From Acetobacteraceae bacterium (lineage in GTDB: Bacteria > Pseudomonadota > Alphaproteobacteria > Acetobacterales > Acetobacteraceae): 64,000 nucleotides of DNA. Each line of letters starts with the position of its first letter. The first letter of the stretch is position 1. The stretch covers positions 105,289-169,288 of the forward strand of contig JAIXWG010000034.1 in assembly GCA_027482245.1 (NCBI GenBank). The letters run 5' to 3'. Below the pieces are notes generated by a model, which was not told the origin of the DNA, did no database searches, and worked only from the letters and a program-made list of their open reading frames with translations. Below, piece after piece: positions 55,096 through 64,000 of the stretch. Position numbers and translations under genes: made by a program.

Positions 55096-55314
55096 GCGGA
55101 GCGCGGGGAGCGGAAGGTTGCCAACCAAGTGGATGGCGACGGAGCGCTGCCGCTAGGGCATGCCGCGCAGGCGTGATCGTGCGGTCATCACTGGGCGACG
55201 AAAGCCAGCCGGGCAGATGAGCTGCTCAGACGATGCGGGTGTCGCTGCTTTCTCGCCGGCACAGAACTGGTCGAAGCCGTGCCGCTTCGTGAAGCATGCC
55301 TGTGGGGCTGAGCA

Positions 55315-57804
55315 ATGAACGAGTGCGACTACTACGACAGAGCTTTCTTTGAGCGCCAAGCCGCCCGCAGCTACGGCTCTGCCAAGGCTGTTCTCGGCCG
55401 CATCATGCCGCTCCTGGCTGTTCGACGGGCAATCGATATCGGCTGCGGCGTCGGGACCTGGCTCCGGGCGGCATCCGAACTGGGGGCCGCGGAGGTGCTG
55501 GGCGTGGACGGCGACTATGTTGATCGCCGCATGCTCCACATCGATCCAAAGGACTTCATTGCCGGAGACATCGCTCATGAGTCCTTGAGCAGCCTTCTAG
55601 GCGCACGAGCGGTTGAGAAATTCGATATCGTCATGTGTTTGGAGGTCGCTGAGCATCTTCCCTTTGCCAGGGCGGCCTCTCTCATCGAGGAGCTGACTCA
55701 GCTAGGCGATGTCGTCGTCTTCTCGGCAGCCGTGCCATTTCAGTATGGCGCCGACCACCGCAATGAGCAGTGGCAGGATTTCTGGGCGATCTTGTTCCGT
55801 GAGAACGGATATGAGTGCTGGGACTGGCTGCGCGCAGAGACCTGGTTCGATCGGGATGTTGACTGGTGGTATTCGCAGAACCTGCTGGTCTTCGCTCGCA
55901 AGGGAAGCGCCGCAGCTGGCTGTCTGCCGGCTGCAGCGTTGGCGCAGGGGCGCAGCCTGTCACTCGTTCATCCACAAGGCTTCCTCGATAATTTGCTGGG
56001 CCGCTATCGAAGGTTCGGGAAAGTGGCTCTTGGGGAAGAGTTGGAGGATCTCTTCGCCATCGCAAGCGCAAACCGTGGCCAGGACGTTCACGTACCACTA
56101 CTCCAAACGCTTCGACGTGCAGAGCAATCCCCTGCGGGCTCGCCTGATGTGTTTCCGTGGACTCGCCTTGAGACAGCCGATGTCGATGCGGAGCTTCATG
56201 CGACGCGGAACGCATTGCTACAGACGGAGAAGCTGCGACGGTCGGAGGTGGGGCGAGTCGAGCGACTGGAACTCCAGATCCTTGCAGAAAGAGCGCGGTC
56301 GACAGTCCTGGAGCATCGGCTGGCGGCGTTTCAAGCGTCCACGATCTGGAGGGCAACACGGCCGCTTCGGATCATGGCCGACCATATCCCCCCATTTGCC
56401 AGGCGTGCGGCAAGGGAGGGGGGCAGGCTCCTCTGGTGGACAGCCACTGGCCGGCTGCGGCAACGGCTTGCTCAGCGTCGACAGGACGTCTCGGACCAGG
56501 CTGTCAGCCGAGGTCCTCTCCCTGGCTTCAGTAGCGACGCCATCAGGCGTGCGGCTGACAAGCTGACGCGCTTTGAGCCGTTCCGAAGCCGGGACTACAT
56601 GGCGCTACATCCAGCTGCGGCCAATTCTGGGCTCGATCCCGCCCTGCATTTGCTGCTTTACGCAGCTGAGGGAGATAAGCCGGCCTTCCAACCTTCTACA
56701 GTCGCAAAGGTGCTCGGCAGCTACTGGCAAGGCACTTCGTCAGGCGGCAAGGTTGCGACCACCGCCGTATCCTGCGCGGCCAGTCTCCCAGGGTTTCTGC
56801 CTGCTGTGGCGATCCACATCAGTTCGCTTGGCAACGTCTTCATGCGTGAGATCGCCGAGGATTTGGCGGCGGACCTGCAGGAGGCCGGCGCTGACGTAGT
56901 GATCCTGAACGAGGACGCACCGATTGCACCTGATCGCTATCTGAAGGTCTTTGTTGCGCCCCATGAGTTCTTCTCGCTTGGCCGCGGCCCAGAATGGTTG
57001 CGAGAGGAAGTTGTTAGCAATGCTATCGTGGTCAACACCGAGCAGGTGCAGACCCAATGGTTTCTGCGCGCGTTGCCCGCCATGCTCATGGCGCGCGGCG
57101 TCATTGATATCTGCGCCCAGACAGCCGACATGCTCTCTAAGGCCGGCGTGAAGGCGCTGCATCTACCTCCAGGCGCAAGGACAAGACCGACGATCCTCAC
57201 GGACGAAGACCGTTCGCATCCGCTTTTTGCCGCATTGCCTCGACAGGCGAAGGCCAGCAGTGACTCTGTTCTACCCTTTGACCGTCGACCCCTGGACCTC
57301 GCTTTCTTTGGAACCGCGAGCCCGCATCGGGAGCGCTTCTTCGCCAGGGCCGCGCCTGTACTCGCCGAATTCGAAAACTTCCTCTACTGTCGTCCCAGCA
57401 GCCACGGCCCGATTAATGGCGCTGGCGGTGACGGCGCCCTCACGCGACTGGCGTGCCACGTCTCGGCGAACGCTCGAATCACGCTGAACATTCATCGCGA
57501 CGAATTTGGCTACTTTGAGTGGCATCGGATGGTGCGCACAGGCATCTGCTCCGGGAGCCTCATGGTTTCAGAGCCTTGCCTACCGCACCCCTTCATCGAG
57601 CCGGGTCAGCACTACCTGCAGGAACTGCCGCGCTACTTGCCCGACTTGATAGAGTGGCTTCTCTCCAGCGCTGACGGTCGCGAGACTGCCCAGCGAGTGA
57701 TTTCACAGGCGGGCCATCTCGTACGCGGTGCGCTCAGCCCTGCACAGACTGCATCGGGCTTCTTCACCTTCGTCACGCAGACAGCGCCTGAGATCGTCCC
57801 ATGA
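55315..57804 (+). CDS. Methyltransferase-glycosyltransferase fusion protein
   Basis: An 829-residue protein. Residues about 1-200 are a class I methyltransferase (AIDIGCGVGTWLRAASELG, FDIVMCLEVAEHLPFARAA). Residues about 280-345 form a coiled coil (LLQTEKLRRSEVGRVERLEL). The C-terminal 330 residues look like a GT-B glycosyltransferase: PAVAIHISSLGNVFMREIAE, DRYLKVFVAPHEFFSLGRGP, DLAFFGTASPHRERFFARAA and RITLNIHRDEFGYFEWHRMV. A fused methyltransferase could cap or modify the glycan being built. Coupled by ATGA to the next GT2 gene. Confidence 0.82.
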   Translation: MNECDYYDRAFFERQAARSYGSAKAVLGRIMPLLAVRRAIDIGCGVGTWLRAASELGAAEVLGVDGDYVDRRMLHIDPKDFIAGDIAHESLSSLLGARAVEKFDIVMCLEVAEHLPFARAASLIEELTQLGDVVVFSAAVPFQYGADHRNEQWQDFWAILFRENGYECWDWLRAETWFDRDVDWWYSQNLLVFARKGSAAAGCLPAAALAQGRSLSLVHPQGFLDNLLGRYRRFGKVALGEELEDLFAIASANRGQDVHVPLLQTLRRAEQSPAGSPDVFPWTRLETADVDAELHATRNALLQTEKLRRSEVGRVERLELQILAERARSTVLEHRLAAFQASTIWRATRPLRIMADHIPPFARRAAREGGRLLWWTATGRLRQRLAQRRQDVSDQAVSRGPLPGFSSDAIRRAADKLTRFEPFRSRDYMALHPAAANSGLDPALHLLLYAAEGDKPAFQPSTVAKVLGSYWQGTSSGGKVATTAVSCAASLPGFLPAVAIHISSLGNVFMREIAEDLAADLQEAGADVVILNEDAPIAPDRYLKVFVAPHEFFSLGRGPEWLREEVVSNAIVVNTEQVQTQWFLRALPAMLMARGVIDICAQTADMLSKAGVKALHLPPGARTRPTILTDEDRSHPLFAALPRQAKASSDSVLPFDRRPLDLAFFGTASPHRERFFARAAPVLAEFENFLYCRPSSHGPINGAGGDGALTRLACHVSANARITLNIHRDEFGYFEWHRMVRTGICSGSLMVSEPCLPHPFIEPGQHYLQELPRYLPDLIEWLLSSADGRETAQRVISQAGHLVRGALSPAQTASGFFTFVTQTAPEIVP

Positions 57805-58568
57805 ATCGCCTTGCATCGGCCGAAACGCTCTACGCTTCGGCATCAAGCCACGAGTGGAAGTCGGATCTCGTAACGGTCGCCGTTAGTCTCTTTAACTACG
57901 CAGCCTTCCTGCCTGCATGCCTTGGCTCGATCCTGGCGCAGCGGCACGAGTCCCTCGATCTGATCATCGTCGACGATGCATCTGACCGTGATGATTCGGC
58001 CGAGGTCGCGCTCGCCTGGCTGAAGGAGAATTCAGACCGCTTCTGCCGCTCGACCCTGTTACGCCACAGCCGGAACCAAGGCTTGGCACAAGCGAGGAAC
58101 ACTGCATTCGAGCAAGCGCGCACAGATGCGGTTTTCGTAATTGATGCGGACAACCTGATCTACCCACGTGCCATCAGCCGCCTGAAGCACACGCTCGACG
58201 AGACGGGTGCTGCTGCGGTGTACAGTCAGCTGGAGTTCTTCGGCACGGAGAAGCGGCTGGGTTATGCTGATGTCTGGCGGCCTGACGCCTTTAGAACGGG
58301 CAATTACGTGGACGCCATGGCGCTGGTCTCTCGCCAGGCGTGGCGAACTGTCGGCGGCTATACCCATCTCGAAGGCGGCTGGGAGGATTATGAGTTCTGG
58401 TGCAAATTCGTCGAGAGTGGCCTGTCGGCCGTCTACGTGCCGGAGATCCTTTGCCGCTACCGCGTGCACGCTGACTCCATGCTGCGGACGGAGACATTGA
58501 CCGCCCACCGTCACCTCTCGGTCGAGATGATGTCCAGGCATTCATGGCTTGATCTTCAGCCCGAATAA
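57801..58568 (+). CDS. Glycosyltransferase family 2
   Basis: A 255-residue GT-A enzyme. VTVAVSLFNYAAFLPACLGS and LDLIIVDDASDRDDSAEVAL open the nucleotide-sugar fold, AVFVIDADNLIYPRAISRL contains the DxD, and GGYTHLEGGWEDYEFWCKFV carries the ED catalytic base region. It lacks a membrane segment. It shares the first four bases with the end of the fusion gene and closes the forward polysaccharide operon. Confidence 0.9.
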   Translation: MNRLASAETLYASASSHEWKSDLVTVAVSLFNYAAFLPACLGSILAQRHESLDLIIVDDASDRDDSAEVALAWLKENSDRFCRSTLLRHSRNQGLAQARNTAFEQARTDAVFVIDADNLIYPRAISRLKHTLDETGAAAVYSQLEFFGTEKRLGYADVWRPDAFRTGNYVDAMALVSRQAWRTVGGYTHLEGGWEDYEFWCKFVESGLSAVYVPEILCRYRVHADSMLRTETLTAHRHLSVEMMSRHSWLDLQPE

Positions 58569-59336
58569 CTTGCGGCGCCGCCGCCAGGTTTGCTGTCGAA
58601 CGAAGCGCTCGCGACGAGGCTGCGGATGCGGGGGGCGTGCTCCCCGCTATCCCGCCGGGGATAACGTGCACCCGTTCTCCGTTTGGTCCTGATCGGGGCC
58701 GTGGCGGATCGGGCCGAGGGCGCGGGGCCCTCGAGTAGCGCAGCGTCCGCGGGCCGATCCTTCGTGCGGGCGCTGTGGCTGGCAAATTCCTGTGATGTCT
58801 AACCGCCGAGGCTGCCGTGGGGACGGACCCGATTGCGGTCCTCGCGCCAAGCCTCGATCATTGGACGCGCTTGACCGCCGCAGCAAGGTTCGACGCGCTG
58901 TGTTGACCCAGCCGCCGATAGCCGAATCGGCGCCGCTGATGGGCCAACTCGCGCAGCCGCTTCCGTAGCTCCGTATCCCCGCCATCGGCCCGCTCAGTTT
59001 CTTCTCAGAAGGTCCCGCAGCACCGAGTTGTCCATCACCGCCTCAGCCAGCAGCTTCTTCAGCCGACGGTTCTCGTCCTCCGGCCCCGTCAGCCGGGGCG
59101 CCTCCGACGGCTTCAGCGCGCCGCACTTGGACTTCCAGTTGCAGGGCGTCTGGTTGCTGATTCCGCGCCTCCGGACAAGATCCGCCGCCGCCCGCCCCGC
59201 CTCGTGCTGCTTCGCCATTCCGAGGATCTGACCCTCAGGGAATCGGCTCCGTCGGATCGTCCTCTGCTCCTCGACGGATCTCGCTTATCCCTGGCTGGAA
59301 CCACGGGAAGTACGTCTTGCGAAAAGCCAGGCAGGC
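58569..59336 (-). mobile_element. IS3-family element remnant (OrfA plus deleted OrfB)
   Basis: On the reverse strand, 59218-58994 encodes an IS3 OrfA C-terminal part (KQHEAGRAAADLVRRRGISN, then PEDENRRLKKLLAEAVMDNS and VLRDLLRRN); the 5' end is frameshifted near 59230. Downstream, OrfB is visible as LRELAHQRRRFGYRRLG (about 58960-58905), after which the frame jumps to a C-terminal trace (EAWREDRNRVRPHGSLGGLT, about 58860-58800), so the catalytic middle is deleted. It lies between two glycosyltransferase genes. Confidence 0.75.
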
Positions 59337-60134
59337 CTATCCCGGACGGTCGGCGGTTTGAGCCATCGGGTACGGTTGTGACTGCGGCTGCAACACCAGC
59401 AAGCCAATCAACTCAGGCGCCCGGCGCAAGGCCCGGCGCAGCAACCTGCTCCGACTGGCAGCGGCATCATGCGCCTGTGTCCAGCCGGCCACGCCCTCGC
59501 GCCACGCCAGCTTCGGGGCCAGGAGGCCGATGCGCCACTCGATCAGGAGGCGTAGCTGCAGGTCCCATGGGGCTGCCGTGCCAAGATTCGGATCCCAGCC
59601 ACCGACTCTTTCCAGCGCCTCTCGGCGGTAGACGAAGCCTAGGCTGTTATCGCCAGGACCCCGCAGCGCTTCTTCGAGATGCAGTTCACCGCGCGCGATG
59701 CAGGCATCCCCGATGACACTGGCCGGGATGGCTACGGCTGCGAGGCTTTCGGCGTCTGCCTCCTGGAAGCGATCCTGGGCGGCTTGGAGATAACCCGGCG
59801 CCCAGCGGTCGGGCGTGTCGAGCACGGCGACCAGCGGGCTGGTGACCTCGTTGCAGAGCAATGCCAGCCGAGCGCCGAGCAATTCCGTATCCGGAATAAC
59901 GGCCCACCTCGCGGTCGAGGACGCTGACAGGCTTGCGGGCAGAAGGCCTGCAGCGCCCTCCGCATCCTGCACGGCGTAGATGATCTCTGCCGGCGGCACG
60001 CTCTGCTGCGCGAGGCAGTCCAGTGCGGCTTCCCAGGCGGGTGTTCCCGGGAGTGCGAGGATGAGGACGGCCACGAGGCGATCTTCCTGCGGGAGAGCCC
60101 GGAGAGTAGGTGACAAGCGGCGGCCCCCTGACAT
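59337..60134 (-). CDS. GT-A-type glycosyltransferase-like protein, possibly truncated
   Basis: A 265-residue protein with a GT2-like fold: RLVAVLILALPGTPAWEAAL, DCLAQQSVPPAEIIYAVQDA, LVAVLDTPDRWAPGYLQAAQ, GFVYRREALERVGGWDPN and PWDLQLRLLIEWRIGLLAPK. The DxD is replaced by a DTPD-like segment and the family's C-terminal helix pair is missing or altered. It lies between IS3 and IS481 remnants, so one end may have been lost by insertion. ATG 60134 is the first in frame. Confidence 0.65.
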   Translation of the reverse strand: MSGGRRLSPTLRALPQEDRLVAVLILALPGTPAWEAALDCLAQQSVPPAEIIYAVQDAEGAAGLLPASLSASSTARWAVIPDTELLGARLALLCNEVTSPLVAVLDTPDRWAPGYLQAAQDRFQEADAESLAAVAIPASVIGDACIARGELHLEEALRGPGDNSLGFVYRREALERVGGWDPNLGTAAPWDLQLRLLIEWRIGLLAPKLAWREGVAGWTQAHDAAASRSRLLRRALRRAPELIGLLVLQPQSQPYPMAQTADRPG

Positions 60135-60151
60135 GAAAGAACGGCGCCGAT

Positions 60152-60640
60152 CTAACGGTGGTGGCGTTCGCGGGGATAGGTCGCGTCTTGTTGCTGTTTG
60201 TGCTGAGCTGTGGACTTGCTGTCCGTGCCAAGCAGGGCGTTACGCGATGCACAGGCTGGGCGGTCTTTCGGGCACGGACACGCACGAAGACCCATTTTCC
60301 GTACTGGGGCAGGTCGGCGAAGGCCATGCCGTTGTCGGTCGGCACCGGGCGGCTCCGGTAGCGGATGACCTCGACGATCTCGCGCAGGAGCGCAGCGCCA
60401 ATCATCTTGGTGTAGGCGTCCAGGAAAGCGACGTGGACGGACTTGGAGATCCGGTCGATAGCCATGACCAGGAAGATGGCCCTCGACCAGGCAGATTCGC
60501 AGACGTCGATGTGACAGCGCCAATCGTCGTCTCGGCGAAGCGCTCGCGATTGGCGGCTTCCTGCTCGCCGCGCTGCAGGCGGGAGCCGCCTTGCCGCGAC
60601 AGGGAGCGATGAAGACCTGCTGCCACAGCGCATCCCCCGC
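60152..60640 (-). pseudogene. IS481-family transposase remnant (second copy)
   Basis: Reverse-strand frames show the IS481 catalytic core: WRCHIDVCESAWSRAIFLVM then AIDRISKSVHVAFLDAYTKM, and a segment ending VIRYRSRPVPTDNGMAFADL with the TDNG motif. Frames change around this piece, and neither the HTH-bearing N-terminus nor the C-terminus is intact. It precedes the truncated glycosyltransferase. Confidence 0.68.
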
Positions 60641-60818
60641 CTGGCGGGTCACCGATGCACCACCACTCCCCGGGACGAAGCGCCTGATCGCTATCTGTTA
60701 ACTAATTCCAAGTCCATTGCCTCTAAGCTTGTTCTCATGCGCTGGCGCCGACATCATGAATGGCGACTTTAAGCTGCTGGAAGCGGGGGTTTCTTGCCCG
60801 GGATTTTAGGAAGGCACC

Positions 60819-61592
60819 ATGGAGCCGAGGAACGTCGCAGAAGCGGCAGACACCTGCGCCCTATCCGAGGCGCAAAGGACCAGGCTCCTGCTGGTCGACG
60901 ATGACGCTGTCTTCGCCAGTCAGTTGTCCGCCTATCTTGTACAGCATGGCTTTTCGACGCGCTGCCTGACGGAGGTCTCGGCCTTCGCCGAAGTGCTGGC
61001 CAGCTACGCGCCCGCCCTCGTCATTCTCGACCAGCGGCTCGGTGACGTGACGGGGACCGAAGTGCTGAAGTACCTGCGTGAGCGCAGCGACGTCCCGTGC
61101 ATCATCCTGACGGGATGCTCGGACCCCTTCGATCGCATCGTCAATCTCGAGGTCGGTGCTGATGATGAGGTGCAGAAATCAGTCGCACCGCGTGAAGTTC
61201 TGGCTCGGATCCGGAGCGTACTGCGTCGGGCGAGTGGGAAGGTGCTTTCGGAGTCGGCCAGACCGCCTATCAAGCGCGAGCATGGGTGGCGGCTGGACAA
61301 AGGACGCCGAGCCGTCTTCGCCGCTGACGGCCAACCCTGTGCGCTGACGACGGCAGAATACGAGACCTTGGTTCTCCTGCACGACAACAAGAGCAGTCCT
61401 GTGAGCCGGGACTTCATCAGCCGGCATGTCTTCCGCCGTCCCTGGCGCGAAGGCGACCGTGCGGTTGATACCGTTATCAAGAAGCTTCGACGCAAAATCG
61501 AGCCGAAGCCCGATGAGCCCGAGTCGATCAAGACTGTCCGCCAACTGGGCTATGTATTTGTCGACTTCCCAGCAGGCGAAGCCAGCCGATGA
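60819..61592 (+). CDS. OmpR/PhoB-family response regulator (paralogue of the one at 47764)
   Basis: A 257-residue response regulator: receiver with VDDD, phospho-Asp D71 (LVILDQRLG), IILTGCSDPFDRIVNLEVGA and DEVQKSVAPREV, then a winged helix (LTTAEYETLVLLHDNKSSPV, RAVDTVIKKLRRKIEPK, TVRQLGYVFVDFP). AGGAAGG lies four bases before the ATG. It is nearly collinear with the regulator at 47764, sharing the odd DEVxKS segment. The kinase at 61787, 194 bp downstream, is its likely partner. Confidence 0.93.
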   Translation: MEPRNVAEAADTCALSEAQRTRLLLVDDDAVFASQLSAYLVQHGFSTRCLTEVSAFAEVLASYAPALVILDQRLGDVTGTEVLKYLRERSDVPCIILTGCSDPFDRIVNLEVGADDEVQKSVAPREVLARIRSVLRRASGKVLSESARPPIKREHGWRLDKGRRAVFAADGQPCALTTAEYETLVLLHDNKSSPVSRDFISRHVFRRPWREGDRAVDTVIKKLRRKIEPKPDEPESIKTVRQLGYVFVDFPAGEASR

Positions 61593-61786
61593 CGTCCAGG
61601 TCGCCGACAGTGATCGACGGCGCGGAGGCGCTGCACCGATGGCCGCGAGGGCCGTTGCCACGGCCGAGCTACGACGTTTCTGAGGGCGTGTAGCACTCCA
61701 CTCACTACTACAATTCACCACATGGTGGCGGCTGCGTGAAGACGCCAGATACGTGCTGGGTGCACGCCCCTAGGAGCTGATTCCAG

Positions 61787-63847
61787 TTGATACGTAGGAG
61801 GACTATCCTTGGCGGCCTTCTGGCACTCTTGCTCGTCGCCGCAGGGTGGTCCGTTGCATTTCGTGTTGCGCACGAGGTCGAGCGTGAGGCCGTCCGGGCC
61901 GGCGAGATCTATGCCGAGCACTCCGCGACGGTTGCCGAGAAGATTGCGGAGGGTCTGGAGAGGCAACTGAGGGAGTTGAATGCGCTGGCGCAGCAGTGGC
62001 TTGCGCACCAGTCCGACACGCAGCGTTCGGTACAGGCTGAATTGGTTCGTGCCATGGTCCGGCAGCTTCATCGCTCGGGCTCCTATGTCTCCCATTACAT
62101 GGTTCACGACCGTGACGGGCGCGTCTTGTGGCAATCAGACGACGGTGTCCCGACCCTGGGAAGCGCCAGCCCCGAAGCGTTGCCGCCGCTGGTTGGATTT
62201 CGCAATCCGGCATCGGATCTCTGGCTGGAAGTCATTGCCTCTCGCGACAACAACGAGTCCGTCGGCATCTACGCCAGCGTCGGCTTGGTAGGGGACGGCG
62301 GAGAGTTGACAGGAGTTACTGTGGCGGTGCTGCAATCGTCAGCTCTGTCGTTGGAGCTTGCCCGCGCACGATTGGTCGATGGTTTCGTGTTGGCCCTTAT
62401 CCTCGACACTGGTCAGCTTATCGCGCGATCGGCACCGGGGCCGCTGGAGATCGGCTCCCCCGTCGGTGACCCTGCGGTCACCGCGCGGCTGGCGGCAGCC
62501 GATCGCGGGCAGATCCGGGCCATAAGCACGGTCACGGGCAGGGATCAGATCATCGCATGGCGACGCCTCCCCAACCTGAACCTGTTCGCCATCGGTACGA
62601 CGAATGCCGAGCAACAACTTGCGACCGCCTTGGGGGTTCGCCGCACCGCTTTCGTTGCGGCTGGCTTGGCTACCGTCTTCGTGGTGCTGGCGTTGCTGGT
62701 CTGGCTGAGGATGCGCGACGTCGAGGACGCGCGCAGTGCGGCGTTGGCACAACAGGCCTTGCGCGGTGAGTTGGAACGCTTGATCGGTGGAATTCCGGCC
62801 CTTTTCTTCCTCCGGCAGATGCTGCCCGATGCGAGTTCGAGGTTGGTCTATCGCGGCGGTGATCTCGAGGCAGTGACGGGATGGCCGGCTCGCACCTTCG
62901 ACGGTTGCGATAGCCTGGCCGAATGGACCGAACTTGAGGATGCGGAGCGCGAAGCGTTTTTCGCCCGGGTTGCGTCAGAGGGAACGGCCAGTATCGAGTA
63001 CCGCTTCCGACAGCCAAATGGCGGCTTCAGACATATGCGGCTGCATTGCAGGCGCCTGCGCAAGGACGATGCAGGCGTGACTGAGATTGTCGGCTACATG
63101 CTCGACGTGACATCGGAGGCACAGGCGGAAGCGCGCGCGCAGGTGGCGGCCAGGCTTGCGTCCCTGGGAGCGATATCGGCCGGCTTGGCCCATGAGTTGA
63201 AGCAGCCCCTGACGGCAATCTCACTGGCTGCGGAAGTCGCACAGGTCCAGGCGCAGCAGATCGGTGCAAGCGCGATTACCGATCGATTAGGCCAGATTGT
63301 CGAAGAAGTTGATAAGACCGTTCATCTAATCGAAAGCCTGCGACGCTTCGCCCGCGGTAGCGGAGCAGAACCAGAGCTTCGTAGCGTTGCGGTGGGTGCT
63401 GTTGTCGAAAGCGCGGTGTCGCTGGTGTGGCGGCATCTGCGCACACTGTCGATCAATATCGATGTCGATACGGGACCACCAGGGCTTGCGGCGATCGGGG
63501 AGCCGGAGGCCATCAAGCAGATCCTGGTGAATCTCCTGACGAATGCCGGCGATGCCCTGGGTGCGATCGCTATTGGTGGCCGTCGACATGTGACGGTGCA
63601 CGTTGAGAAGGACGCATCGAGCGGTAGGGTGTCGATATCGGTCGCCGACAATGGTGGCGGTATCGCCCCCCACGTCCTGCCCCGGCTGTTCGAGCCCTTC
63701 GTGACCACGAAGCCAGCCGAGTTCGGCACGGGGCTTGGACTCTCGGTATCGCATGGGCTTGCCAAGGCAATGATGGGCGAGATTCGAGGCGCAAACTCCG
63801 GGGATGGTGCCGTTTTCACGCTCCTGCTCGAGGCTGCGCCGGATTGA
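61787..63847 (+). CDS. PAS-domain sensor histidine kinase
   Basis: A 686-residue kinase from a TTG at 61787 (TAGGAG about ten bases upstream). Two transmembrane helices (about 7-25 and 285-308) flank a periplasmic sensor domain; then PAS (about 330-445, LEAVTGWPARTFDGCDSLAE), HisKA with LGAISAGLAHELKQPLTAIS, and HATPase with IKQILVNLLTNAGDALGAIA, VADNGGGIAPHVLPRLFEP and TKPAEFGTGLGLSVSHG. It belongs to the same kinase group as 35891 and 49947. With the response regulator at 60819 it probably forms a complete two-component pair. Confidence 0.92.
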   Translation: MIRRRTILGGLLALLLVAAGWSVAFRVAHEVEREAVRAGEIYAEHSATVAEKIAEGLERQLRELNALAQQWLAHQSDTQRSVQAELVRAMVRQLHRSGSYVSHYMVHDRDGRVLWQSDDGVPTLGSASPEALPPLVGFRNPASDLWLEVIASRDNNESVGIYASVGLVGDGGELTGVTVAVLQSSALSLELARARLVDGFVLALILDTGQLIARSAPGPLEIGSPVGDPAVTARLAAADRGQIRAISTVTGRDQIIAWRRLPNLNLFAIGTTNAEQQLATALGVRRTAFVAAGLATVFVVLALLVWLRMRDVEDARSAALAQQALRGELERLIGGIPALFFLRQMLPDASSRLVYRGGDLEAVTGWPARTFDGCDSLAEWTELEDAEREAFFARVASEGTASIEYRFRQPNGGFRHMRLHCRRLRKDDAGVTEIVGYMLDVTSEAQAEARAQVAARLASLGAISAGLAHELKQPLTAISLAAEVAQVQAQQIGASAITDRLGQIVEEVDKTVHLIESLRRFARGSGAEPELRSVAVGAVVESAVSLVWRHLRTLSINIDVDTGPPGLAAIGEPEAIKQILVNLLTNAGDALGAIAIGGRRHVTVHVEKDASSGRVSISVADNGGGIAPHVLPRLFEPFVTTKPAEFGTGLGLSVSHGLAKAMMGEIRGANSGDGAVFTLLLEAAPD

Positions 63848-63881
63848 CCGGGGCGTGCTCAATGGGATGCGTCGAAGTCTC

Positions 63882-64000
63882 AGAGCCCATCCGGAAAGGA
63901 ATTGAGTCGGTGGAGTCGGTTGTGATTCGCTGTTCCTGCATGGTCTTGGGGACTGCGGGATGGCGTGGACGGTGGAGCATCGGCGGGCAGCGGACCGGCG
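63882..64000 (+). mobile_element. Possible start of an IS5-type insertion sequence (runs off the window)
   Basis: AGAGCCCATCCGGAAAGGA at about 63882 resembles an IS5-type terminal repeat, and an ATG at 63960 opens MAWTVEHRRAADR, like the N-terminus of some IS5 transposases (MAWT-E-R). Only 14 codons are in the window, so the call is tentative. Confidence 0.35.

Noticed and set aside
59686..60633. 315-codon reverse frame joining the IS481 remnant and glycosyltransferase region
   Set aside because: Only its first part is IS481-like; the rest is out of frame with the glycosyltransferase, showing a decayed junction rather than a fused gene.
61589..61693. 34-codon frame coupled to the response regulator stop, by analogy with the small gene at 48531
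   Set aside because: Not similar to the 71-residue protein and too short to support.

Overview
The window comes from a high-GC alphaproteobacterium, most likely an Acetobacteraceae member of the Roseomonas type. This is inferred from very high GC, LysR/Bug-type catabolic operons, an AapJ-like binding protein, a COG4223-type (Mic60-like) envelope protein and alphaproteobacterial histidine kinases. No rRNA, intact tRNA or CRISPR array was seen.

Region A (1 to about 12.7 kb) is dense, extremely GC-rich chromosomal DNA. It holds a 2-hydroxyacid dehydrogenase/RraA/Bug binding-protein operon with a divergent LysR, a peptide-type binding protein plus serine hydrolase with another LysR, a membrane DUF2231-Rieske-hemerythrin fusion beside methylglyoxal synthase, a GH16 glucanase, a metallo-beta-lactamase-fold protein that has lost its metal motif, and a DsbA-like protein with a divergent LysR.

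At 12,733-12,778 lies the 3' half of a tRNA-Arg(CCG) gene without its 5' half, the usual scar of a tRNA-targeted integrative element. Everything to its right looks like an island or mosaic: ISL3, IS481 (two), IS256, IS66, IS3 and probably IS5 remnants, lower GC, many paralogues and many orphan families.

Region B (15.5-18.9 kb) encodes two glycosyltransferases. Region C (19.4-33.4 kb), bracketed by IS256 and IS66 remnants, is the most unusual stretch. It encodes two beta-carbonic-anhydrase-like proteins, an AapJ-like and a PstS-like binding protein, a binding-protein/permease fusion and a second permease whose EAA coupling loops are eroded, two COG4223-like proteins, DUF4239 and DUF6524 membrane proteins, and several unknown secreted or membrane proteins. 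There is no ABC ATPase. I read it as an envelope system built from co-opted transporter parts. Region D (34.2-43.6 kb) holds an SH3b protein, a PAS histidine kinase and an accessory cytoskeleton operon: RodZ-like, two unknown proteins, canonical MreB, bactofilin, divergent MreB.

Region E (44-51.8 kb) has a phage-type DNA-binding gene pair, two degenerate kinase-like proteins, an OmpR-type regulator with a coupled 71-residue protein, and a 7TM-PAS kinase. Region F (51.9-60.1 kb) is a polysaccharide cluster: GH8 hydrolase, XRE regulator, RgpF-like protein, methyltransferase-glycosyltransferase fusion, GT2 enzymes and IS scars. Region G (60.8-63.9 kb) is a response regulator and histidine kinase closely related to those in E and D. 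Surface glycans, cell shape and signalling are the recurring themes of the island.
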